In this document: piece after piece, positions 55,684-64,000 of the stretch
Numbering within the stretch: the stretch's first letter is position 1
How the letters are laid out: each line of letters opens with the position of its first letter
Source: Paguma larvata
Taxonomy: Eukaryota > Chordata > Mammalia > Carnivora > Viverridae
Assembly: GCA_030068075.1 (NCBI GenBank)
Contig: CM057835.1
Location: 36,321,715 to 36,385,714, forward strand
Direction of reading: 5' to 3'
DNA: 64,000 nt
Notes under the pieces: model-generated
Seen by the model: the letters and a program-made list of their open reading frames with translations, nothing else
What the model was told of the DNA's origin: nothing
The model's database searches: none
Translations under genes and position numbers: made by a program

Positions 55684-56009
55684 CAGATTGGTGCCTGCTG
55701 GGCGACGGGGCCGGCCTTTGCCATCTTGCTTCCGGTGGTTGCGCATGTCGTTTGTGATGCAAATGAAACATTTTTCCGTGGTGTGGACAAACTGGATTTG
55801 GTTCAAGCACCACCTTTGTTGCGTTGTCCTTGAGAGCAGGAGAGGCGGAGTTGTTAGTACCGACTTAGTAGAATGATCGTCCCTTCGTTGAGGTCGCATT
55901 TAGATTGAGGTTCAGGACTTAACTCTTTCAGTCGACGTGCCTCACCTTCGTCCTTTCTGTGGACATTTACCGAGTGTAAAGTGCAGAGCGCCCTAATGTC
56001 CTACATGTA

Positions 56010-56175
56010 GGAATAGCAAGAATGGCTTCTTCATTCTCAGAAAAGTACTTTGTTGACTCTCATTTTCCTCGTCCCAGAGTGGGTTTGGTCTCACCCCATC
56101 GAGTTGTTAAAAGGATTCAGTGAGGTGACGGTGCGAAGGCCCTGAGCACCGTGCCTGGTACAGACTTCACGGCAT
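56010..56175 (+). mobile_element. MIR SINE
   Basis: GAGTTGTTAAAAGGATTCAG, then GGCCCTGAGCACCGTGCCTG matches the MIR 3' half. Confidence 0.65.
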
Positions 56176-56429
56176 CTGGGCAATCTAGGCTCCACAATTT
56201 CAGCAAAGGATTTTCTGCAGAGGAGTGGTTTGGTTAGATTAGTATCTTTCTTAGCTTCTGCATTTTACTGAAAGCAATAAGAAGGCAAAGATAGAGTGTG
56301 TTCCTTTGTCCTCTATGGCACATAGTGTGGCATCATTTACCAAGAACCAAGGGTGACGTTCTAGAGAGGTTAAGTGCCTGTTGCATTTTGCGGCTTGAAT
56401 GGGTAGTGCTCCCCCGCCCTCACCCCCCC

Positions 56430-57110
56430 GCCCTTTTAAAATACTTTATCGAGATAGGACTTACATGCAGTAAAAGGCACAAATCTTAAAAGTACAGATC
56501 AATGACTTTTTTATATATGTATGTATCTATGTGGCCAGATCAAGAGAAGTTCCAAGAGCCCCTGATAATTCCCTGGTGACCCTCTCCAGTCAATACTCGC
56601 TACCCTGCCTGCCAGAGGTAACCAGTGTTCTGACATCTCTCACCACAGATTGACTTTGCTTTTTGAATAGAATATACATGGAATCATACAGAACATACTA
56701 TTTTGTGTTTAGGTTTCTGTGTGAAACGGTTCGAGAGTCATTCTTTCTTTCATTCACATTACCTGTATCAATGAATCTGGTACATTGTGCAAACATACCA
56801 CAACTGATGGACATTTGAGTTTACAGTTCATAGGCTTTTATGGATAAGCTGCTCTGAACATTCCTATACAAGTCTGTGCAGATACATGCTTTCATTTCTC
56901 TTAGTAGTGGACAGTAGTGGAATTGCTGGATCATAAGGTAGACACACATTTACCTCAGAAATTGTTAAACAGCATTTCCCAAAGTAGTTGTGCTATTGTG
57001 TATTCTTGCCAGTAAAGAAAGAATGAGTTCCAGTTGTTCTATGCCCTCAACAATACTTGGCATCATCCATCTTTAATTTTAGCCATTCCGATGGCTGTGT
57101 ACAGGTATCT
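56430..57110 (-). mobile_element. Old L1M-type 3' relic, antisense
   Basis: TTATCGAGATAGGACTTACA, GAATATACATGGAATCATAC, GTGGAATTGCTGGATCATAA and TTAATTTTAGCCATTCCGAT follow the reverse-complement L1 3'UTR/ORF2 order. Confidence 0.8.
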
Positions 57111-57515
57111 TGTTGTAGGTCAGAAGTCCTGGTATGATGTGACTGGTTTGGTTCTCTGCTCAGGATATCACAAACCTTAAAGTGTTGACTCGGCTGGCCT
57201 CATTCCTTGCCACACGGCCTCCTCCATCTTCAGAGTCAGCTGTGGAGAATCTCTTGCATCCAATCCCTGTCACACTTCAAATATTTCTGACTGCTCTTGT
57301 CCCTGAGATCTGAACCCAGATTGCAGGATATATATGATTAGGACAGGCCCGGCTGGATAGTCTCCTTTGTTTGAGGTCAGCTGACTTGAGACCTTAATGA
57401 TACCTGCAAAACCCCTTCATAGTGGTGCCTATATTAGTGTTTGCTTGACTAACTGGGAGAAGGTGTGCGGACATCAGACGTCAGGAATCTGAAGGGCCAT
57501 CTTAAGAATTCTACC
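57111..57515 (-). mobile_element. Probable old LTR/MaLR-like relic, antisense
   Basis: GATATCACAAACCTTAAAGT + GTTGACTCGGCTGGC resembles a reverse MaLR LTR. Weak. Confidence 0.4.
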
Positions 57516-58124
57516 TATCACATTTATGAAACAATTAAGAAAATATAGTAATTTCTAACCATGTACCAAAGTTAGCTGTAGGTATTCTATGGTATTGCTA
57601 AGGTTCCCTAAGGTAGTAAGACACAGGGGATGGTAGTCACAGAAGGAAAGGTGGGGAAGCCGAGGGATTTGAGGTGGACTCTGAATATACGCAATGGTGG
57701 GGGGTTCTGGACGGGGAGGGCCTTCAAGGGTTGGAGCTGTGCACACATATCAGGTTGTTTAAGGTTTTATCAGTAGGAAAGGAATGGTTTTTATATAAAC
57801 AATTTTATTTCTTGAGCTAAAAGAGACTTGACAGATCTTTCAGTATCTAAATTTCCTAAGTTCAATAGTTTCAGCTATTTTGTTTCTTACAAAAAAGCAG
57901 CGTCTGTAAAAACTCTCATGGGATTTAAAAATTGACAAGGGACATTTAAATAGGACACTAGAATGCTTTTTGAAATTGGTTAAAATAACTTGATATTGTG
58001 GATTCTTAAGGTCGGTTCTATTTTCTAGAATGTGCAATGCGGTTTCTAAAGTAAAATTGTGTACATTTAAAGGGCTTTATGTTTGGAAGTCCTCAGGAGT
58101 TGAAGAGAATATTTTTGAATGTTT

Positions 58125-58325
58125 AAAAAAATTTTTTTTACATTTATTTATTTTTGAGAGACAGAACACAAATGGGGGAGAGGCAGAGAGAGAATGAGAC
58201 ACAGAATCTGAAGCAGATTCTAGGCTCCGAGCTGTCAGCACAGAGCCTGACGTGGAGCTCGAACTCACAAACTGTGAGATCATGACCTGAGCTGAAGTCG
58301 GAAGCGTAACTGACGGAGGCATCCC
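58125..58325 (-). mobile_element. CAN-type SINE with 10-bp TSD
   Basis: TTGAATGTTT flanks it at 58115-58124 and 58326-58335. AATGGGGGAGAGGCAGAGAG and GAGATCATGACCTGAGCTGA in the body. Confidence 0.95.
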
Positions 58326-58335
58326 TTGAATGTTT

Positions 58336-58425
58336 TTTTAAAATGTTTTTATTTATTTTTATTTTTTGGAAGAGAGACAGAGCACGAGTGGGGGGAGGCA
58401 GAGAGAGAGAGAGAGACCATCTGAA
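58336..58425 (-). mobile_element. CAN-type SINE tail fragment, antisense
   Basis: AATGTTTTTATTTATTTTTA, then GAGCACGAGTGGGGGGAGGC and (GA)n. It stops before the core. Confidence 0.9.
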
Positions 58426-58728
58426 TTTTTAATTCAGCAGAAATTACTGTTAACTGTTTGTGCTTGAAATTATCACAGAATTACAATTCTGTCTGAATTT
58501 GTATTTTCAGTGTAAAATACAGGTATTGATCAATAATGACATCTGGAAAGTGCTATTTCCCTTTCATTCTGGTTATGAGACTTTGAAAATGATTACTGTT
58601 GGGTTGGCGAACAGATAACACTGGCTAAAGTGAAAGAAATCATGGTAAATAATAATTAGCATCAATTGAGCATTTACTATATCCCAGGCACTGTACTAAG
58701 CACTTTCTAAGTGCTATCTCATTTAATT

Positions 58729-58920
58729 ATCATTATTATTATTTTTGAGTTTATTTATTTTGAGAGAGAGCGAGCATGAGTTGGGGAGGGGCAGTGAGAG
58801 AGAGACATTTCCAATTCAGTGTAGAACCCGAAGCAGTGCTTGAACCCACAAACCTCAAGATCATGACCTGAACCAAAATCAAGAGTTCGACACTTATCCA
58901 GCTGAGCCACCAGGCGCCCC
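58729..58920 (-). mobile_element. CAN-type SINE, antisense
   Basis: TTTATTTATTTTGAGAGAGA, GTTGGGGAGGGGCAGTGAGA and GAGCCACCAGGCGCCCC. It landed in the T-rich tail of the next SINE. Confidence 0.94.
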
Positions 58921-59046
58921 TAATTATTATTATTATTTTTAAAGATTTTATTTTTAAAGTGATCTCCACACCTAATATGGGGCTTGAACTTCCTACCCCT
59001 AGGTCAAGACTCACATGCTCCACTGCCCGAGGCAACCCAGTGTCCC
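58921..59046 (-). mobile_element. Short CAN-type SINE, antisense
   Basis: AAGATTTTATTTTTAAAGTG, CTAATATGGGGCTTGAACTT and a degraded head complement. Confidence 0.9.
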
Positions 59047-59205
59047 TATCTCATTTAATTCTTAAAATAAACCTCTGTGAATTGTTATTCTCCAGATCAA
59101 AAGTCAGGATCATAGAGAGAGAGACTGAGTAACTTTCCTGAGAGCACACAAACTCCACACAGTAGATTCAGGATTGGAAGCCAGATGGATTGTTCAGAGT
59201 CCACA

Positions 59206-61810
59206 TTCTTTTTTCTTGACTGCCTCTCTTGATATCACTCTTATCAGTCTTCTGCCTTGGAAGATAGAATTAAATATTTGATAGAACCAAATTCATGGTA
59301 CAGAGAAATGCTTTGGGGGATATTTGATTAGATCAGTGTAGGGCATTTTAGACTTTCCAGGTGCATACTGAAGTTGGTAAAATCTACAGAGAGACCTAAT
59401 TGTCCTATAGCCTGAGTGTTACATAATAGATTGATGCGTGACGATTAAGCAGTGAACACAATGTCTAAATAAGTTAAGAGGCAGCAGTTGCTCCTTGAGA
59501 AGGTTAATGCAGAGCAGCTGATAGACTCAGACATCAGAGAATGCTGGGCTGATTTGTTCGTCCAAAATAAATAAAAAAATAATCATGCTACCTGACTTTA
59601 AAAGAAAATTGTGATAATGTTAGATTTAGAAGTTCCTTTTTTCTATTTTTAAAGCGGACATAAAAAGTTACCCACTTCATCCCCGACAGCTGTTACAGTT
59701 AGTGTTTTTTATGTGGAGATAGTTTTTCATCATTGTCCTTGATGTATGACATTGTGGACCCTGCTCTCACTTAGCATTATTTCATGAATCTCTCTGTGTC
59801 GACAGACTTCTCAAGGGAGTGAGTGCTCTTATTCGACTTTATTGAATAGCTAGCTTGCTGCTCACCCTTGTTCTGTTTTCAATAACCCTACCACAATGCT
59901 ACAGTTCTAGATTAGGCTCAGCGATTTGATTCTAGAATACTGTATGAGACTGACCTGCTGTCCCACGGCGCTGAGAGGGCCGCTCTAGAATACTGTTAGA
60001 CGAATGTAACTGAGGATTTGAGTTTTCAGTGATAAGACAAAGGGCATTCGTCTCCCTTCTTTGTTATCCTTAAGTCTGGGCCAGTTATGCAGGCTGCCCT
60101 CCAGAGAGACGTAACTGTTTATTGGGCGAGCAGAGGCCTTACTGACTGCAGGCCTGTGCTGCCTTGATACGGCCAGGTTTCTCCTCCCTGGGACTTAGGT
60201 CAGCTCCTCTCAAGCTGCACAGAGGGGCAGCCCTGAGTGCTAAGCATTACTTCTTTCCTCTTGTTCATGTCTCGGGGATGGGACGGTTCATCTCGGCAAG
60301 TCTCTTGGTGTTAACGTGGTTTGGTAATGTGGAAACTGTACCTCATTTAAAATGTTATTTGATTGCATTCCAGCCTCACAGACTTCATCCTCCCTTTCAC
60401 TCCTTGCCGCTCCCTCTGATCGCATCACTAACAGGCACCAGGCTCTGGGCACGGCTGAAGCCCTGGGGAGGGAAGAATGAGGGCGCAGTCTCGTGGAGGG
60501 TGGGGTGAGGGAGAAAGGAACGGCCGGACACGCAGTTGTGGGCCCGGAGTGGGGGTGTTCCTTTGGAGCTTTGTGTGAGAGGGAGGAGAGCCGTCGGTTC
60601 TCCAGGCAGGAGGCAGCTCTGGAACGATGTGGCTCGGGTCTTGCTGGGATGGCTTCTGTTCTCTGCACCTTCCTCAGCCTGGGGCCTCACTGGCCCTGCC
60701 GACAGGGGAAGGACAGAGGATGGAGGGACCAAAGGAGCAGGGTGGGGTCCGCTTTGAAAATCAGGGCCTGAGCACACCACCTTCGTTCCCTTGTTGCCTC
60801 TTCTCTGTCGTGCCGCCTGGAACGGCGATGCAGACCTCTGGCCATCTCTCGCACCCTTCCCCCTCCTCTCAGCAGATGCACCTGTCTGAGGGTGCCTCCG
60901 CTCCCCTGGCAGAGCTCCCAGACCTTCCCACGCGCACACACTTGCTGAGGTACCTGCTTTTCTCGGTGGCCTCCCCGATCTCAGCGAGGCCTCTCTGCCC
61001 GCCAGCGTTCCCTGTCTCTCCCTGGGCCTGGGAATGGCCCGCATGAAAGAGTGCCCTGTATTCCTTCCCAGGATTTCAGTGTGCACATGGCCCTTGGAGC
61101 TTACTCACTAGGACTCGGGAAAGAGGCATGCAGAGAAAGGGAGAGATGCAGTCTTTCTGCGGTTCCTGCAGGGGGGAAAGCCTAAGACTACAGCGTGATG
61201 CGCGTGGCTGCCAGCGGGTGTGTTCTGTGGATGGTTCTGTAACCACTGTCGGGGCGCCTGGGGCCTGCTTCCCTCTGTCCCTCTGGGATCTCTCCTTGCT
61301 GCTTTAGCGACTCCGTTTGTTTATTCTTTCCCAGGTGGAGCCATTACAGAAGTAATCATTTTCTTTATGAAAAACTCCAACAGTACGATTTTCTGTTTTG
61401 ACGTGATGCTCCCTGCATGGTTCTTGGGGCCGTTCTCCTGTCTCACACATACACTGGGCCATCCTGTAGGTCCAGACTCCTGAAAGTCCCTGCCCAGTGG
61501 CCTGCTCCTCATGGACTAGTCCTGTAGCCACCCTGGTTCCAAACTTTTCTTTGGGAAAAGGACCTCTTCGCTTCTTCTGACAGCAGCGGGTTTTCTTAGA
61601 CCTGCTCATCTCATGTGCCTTCTGGCCAGTGGGCTAGGCTTCCTCCTTGGCCCCTGAACCACAGCCTCTTGAAAGAGCAGGTGGCTGTCACTCTTCCTGG
61701 CCTGCATGCCAGCTATAGCTTCCTCTCGAGGTCTGTGGAGCCCCTGGCTCATTCGCTGTCAGGTTAGCAGCTGACTGTACCCCAGGGAAGAGGTCTCTCT
61801 TGGCCACTAT
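59206..61810. other. Intronic DNA with a GC-rich stretch
   Basis: 60,400-61,050 is notably GC-rich and holds a 229-codon minus-strand frame (60397-61086) that I judge fortuitous. No INO80C exon or repeat is recognised. Confidence 0.45.
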
Positions 61811-62055
61811 ATTTTTTTAAAATTTTATTTATTATTATTATTTTTTTAATGCTTATTCATTTATTTTGAGAAGAGAGAGAGTGAGTGCAAGAGGGGGGAG
61901 GGCAGAGAGAGAGGGAGCGAGAGAGAATTCCAAGCAGACTCTGAGCTATCAGTGCAGACTCCAGTGCCGGGCTCAAACTCATGAACTGTGAGATCATGAC
62001 CTGAGCTGAAAACAAGAATCAGATGCTTAACTGACTGAGCCACCCAGGTGCCCCT
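61811..62055 (-). mobile_element. CAN-type SINE, antisense
   Basis: A (TTA)n-rich tail, GAGGGGGGAGGGCAGAGAGA, GAGATCATGACCTGAGCTGA and GAGCCACCCAGGTGCCCC. Confidence 0.95.
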
Positions 62056-62119
62056 GTATTTTTTTTTTTTTTTTACGCTCTAAATATTTCAGTCTCCATG
62101 GAGGTGGAGGTCCTAAAAC

Positions 62120-63490
62120 CAAAGGCATTCTCTGACATAACAACAGTACAGCCATCAAATTTAGGGCATTCACACTGAAGCAACACTGACCCTGCATACA
62201 CAGACCATATGTTTGTCTTTGATCCGGTCCAGGGTCCAGTCTAGGAGCGCACGTTGTGTTTAGTTGTCATATGTTTTTAGTTTCTTTTATGTAGAGCAGT
62301 TCTTCAGTCTTTATCTTTCACGACCTGACATTTTTCAAGCATACTGGTCTCTTAGTTTATAGAATGTTCCTCAGTTTGGGCTTGTCGGATATTTCCTCAT
62401 GATTAGATATGGGTCATGCATTTTTGGCCTGAGTACAGAAGTGACGCTGTCCCCTTCTCAGTGCGTCACATCCTGGCATGTGATGGCCACAGGTTCTGTT
62501 ACCGACAGTGTGAGCTTGGAGCACGTAGTAAGATGGCATCCGCCGGGTTTCTCCACTGTTTGTATTAAGGTATCCTGTGGGCAGATACTTCGAGACTAGC
62601 TTTATTCATTCATCCATAAGTTTGCTTATTTGTTAACTGCTTTATTGAGTTATAGTCCACATACCATAAAACTCCCCCTCTTAAAGTGTACTCGTCAGTG
62701 GCTTATAGGATGTTCACTGAGTGGTGCCACCGTTGCCATCATCTAATTTTAGAATATTTCCATGACCCTGAAAAGAAACCCTCTACCTCTTAGCAGCCTC
62801 TCCTCATTCCCCCTTCCTCCCAGCCCGCCCACCTCTGATCTTTGACTCCTGTAGTCACCTCACATAAATGGAATCATACAGTAGGTAGCCTTTTGCACAC
62901 ACTTCTTTCAGTTACCATCATATTTTCAAGGCTTATCCATGGTATGGAGGCATCAATACTTCATTCCCTTCTCTGGTTGAATGACACTCCATTGATGCAC
63001 ATGTAGGTTGTTGGCACTTCTTGGCTACTATGAAAAGTGCTTACGTGAACATGCATATGGTTGTAATAGCTGAATTACTGGGTCATAGGATAATTCTGTT
63101 CCACATTTTGAGGAAATACCAGACCATTTTTCAAAGTGTCCATACCCTTTTACATTCTCACAAGCAGCATATGAGGGTTACATGTCTCCATATCCTCGCC
63201 AACACGTTATTATGTGTCTCATTGTGGTTTTGATTTACATTTCCCTAATCACCAATGATGGTGAGCATTTTTTATACTGGCCATTTGTAGATCTTCTTCA
63301 AAGAAATGTTTATCGAAATCCTTGGCCCGTTTTAAAATGGAATTGTCTTTTCGTTGTTGAGTGATAACAATTCTTTATATATTCTGGATCAGTATTCTTC
63401 ATTTTGTTGCTCAAAGTGTCCTTAGCTAGTGGGAACCTCTTCAGATTGGCTTCTGTGTCCTTTAATATACCCCCATCAGTTTTTGAGTGC
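62120..63490 (-). mobile_element. Old L1M-type 3' relic, antisense
   Basis: Two parts in order: GTTTAGTTGTCATATGTTTT, CAGTTTGGGCTTGTCGGATA and TTTCCTCATGATTAGATATG (62200-62600), then TATTGAGTTATAGTCCACAT, GAATCATACAGTAGGTAGCC, CATATCCTCGCCAACACGTT and GTGGTTTTGATTTACATTTC (62630-63400). All are reverse-complement L1. Confidence 0.82.
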
Positions 63491-64000
63491 TGGACAGAAT
63501 TGTGTCCCTTTAAGATTTTTTTTTTTTTGAGAGAGAAACAGAGACAGCATAAGCAGGGGAAGGGTAGAGAGAGGAGGAGAATCTCAGGTAGGCTCTGTAC
63601 TGTCAGTAAAAGCCCGATGTGGGGTTTGAACTCACAAAACTGTGAGATCATGACCTTACCTGAAATCAAGAGTCGGATGCTTAACCGAGCCACTCAGGTG
63701 CCCCTCCCTTCAAGATTTGTAGGGAGTCCTCCCCCCCAGTATGCCTCAGGATGTATTTGGAGATAGGGATGTCACAGAGGTGACTAAGGTTAAATGAGGT
63801 CATAAAGGTGGAGCCCTAATCCCATATGACCATCGCCCTTATGCGAGGAAGAGACACCAAGGAGGGGAGTGTACAGATGAAGGCCGTACGAGGACACAGC
63901 AAGAAGACAACCATCTACAAGCCACGGAGCATGGCCTCAAGAGAACCCTGCAGACATCTTGCCCTAGACTTGTAGTTTCCAGAACCGTGAGGAAATAAAT
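63488..64000 (+). mobile_element. MaLR-like LTR, cut by the window edge, with SINE insert
   Basis: GACAGAATTGTGTCCCTTTA lies left of the SINE. ATGTATTTGGAGATAGGGAT, TAAATGAGGTCATAAAGGTG + GAGCCCTAATCC, GTACGAGGACACAGCAAGAA and CCAGAACCGTGAGGAAATAA lie right of it. This is MLT1-type order up to the polyadenylation signal. Confidence 0.82.
63519..63704 (-). mobile_element. CAN-type SINE with 14-bp TSD, inside an LTR
   Basis: TCCCTTTAAGATTT (63505-63518) recurs with one mismatch at 63705-63718. Typical body and GAGCCACTCAGGTGCCCC. Confidence 0.96.

Larger units (their letters stand above)
55200..55780 (+). promoter_or_regulatory. INO80C: CpG-island promoter of INO80C
   Basis: CpG density rises sharply here against AT-rich, CpG-poor surroundings, and no TATA box is visible. 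Two ETS-type sites face the gene: GCGGAAGT at 55346-55353 and CCGGAAGT at 55363-55370. Past the exon there are GGGGCGG GC boxes (55626, 55660), NRF1-like GCGCGTGCGC cores, an inverted CCAAT box (ATTGG, 55687-55691), a YY1-like GCCATCTTG (55720-55728) and a reverse ETS core CTTCCGG (55729-55735). This is the usual layout of a housekeeping promoter. The transcription start is probably between about 55,330 and 55,420, but the sequence alone does not fix it. Confidence 0.8.
58648..59205 (-). mobile_element. MIR SINE, antisense, split by two SINEs
   Basis: TTGAGCATTTACTATATCCC + AGGCACTGTACTAAG lies left of the insert. AATTGTTATTCTCCAGATCA and GACTGAGTAACTTTCCTGAG lie right of it. The TSD TATCTCATTTAATT brackets the insert at 58715-58728 and 59047-59060. 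Confidence 0.88.
55583..64000 (+). other. INO80C: INO80C intron 1 (5' part)
   Basis: The intron starts at the GTATGC donor and no acceptor-plus-coding match for the next INO80C exon is recognisable up to the window edge. It holds two antisense L1 blocks, MIRs, six SINEs and a MaLR-type LTR at the right end, listed separately. The 55860-56010 and 57510-58110 stretches show nothing identifiable. Confidence 0.75.

Noticed and set aside
55500..55899. Divergent minus-strand gene opposite INO80C
   Set aside because: Minus-strand frames of about 100 codons exist but arise from CpG-island composition and the tandem GC-rich block. No recognisable product or splice donor.
59935..60000. Repeated TCTAGAATACTG as an integration-site duplication
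   Set aside because: The intervening 55 bases show no element, and a 12-base repeat this close can arise by chance or slippage.
60397..61086. 229-codon minus-strand open frame in INO80C intron 1
   Set aside because: GC-rich DNA with Arg/Pro/Ser/Gly bias and an overlapping long frame on the other strand. No domain, no Kozak or splice context; most likely chance.

Overview
The window is mammalian nuclear DNA and almost certainly comes from a cat-like carnivore (Feliformia, probably Felidae). The marker is a tRNA-derived SINE found about 55 times. Its head reads GGGCGCCTGGGTGGCTCAGT, it has a GTTCGAGCC-type B box, a (CT)n-rich middle and a (A/AATAAA)n tail. This is the feline CAN-SINE (SINEC_Fc type); dog SINEs have a different head. 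There are no bacterial genes, operons, CRISPR arrays or mobile cassettes. Nearly all open reading frames here are chance frames or read through repeats.

Layout. 1-14,250: antisense relics of old L1 elements cut up by SINEs, with two copies of one LTR in inverted orientation (3507-4007 and 5574-6098). 14,250-39,400: intergenic DNA with MIR, MaLR-like LTR and L1 relics, a rearranged inverted-repeat locus at 19.5-20.7 kb, microsatellites, a 191-bp polypyrimidine tract (32.87-33.06 kb) and a 24-bp minisatellite (37.46-37.65 kb). 39,470-41,690: the 3' part of a sense-strand L1 that carries a 7SK RNA pseudogene in reverse orientation. 41.7-55.2 kb: more intergenic DNA with sense L1 fragments and one protein-like open frame of unknown origin (48.23-48.55 kb). 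55.2-55.8 kb: a TATA-less CpG island and the first coding exon of INO80C, with a clean splice donor. 55,583-64,000: the start of INO80C intron 1, full of old L1, MIR, SINE and LTR relics.

The only gene I can name is INO80C (IES6 subunit of the INO80 chromatin remodeller), transcribed left to right. Only its first 52 codons are visible; the remaining exons should lie to the right. From human chromosome 18q synteny (memory, not seen here) the DNA to the left would be the gap between INO80C and GALNT1.

I found no convincing previously undescribed system. The best second-look items are the tailless 7SK retropseudogene, the rearranged inverted repeat at 19.5-20.7 kb, the unidentified open frame at 48.2 kb, the inverted LTR pair, and the tandem GC-box/NRF1-like duplication just inside INO80C intron 1. 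Repeat family names come from remembered consensus sequences, and repeat edges are accurate to about 5-20 bases unless a target-site duplication (TSD) is given.
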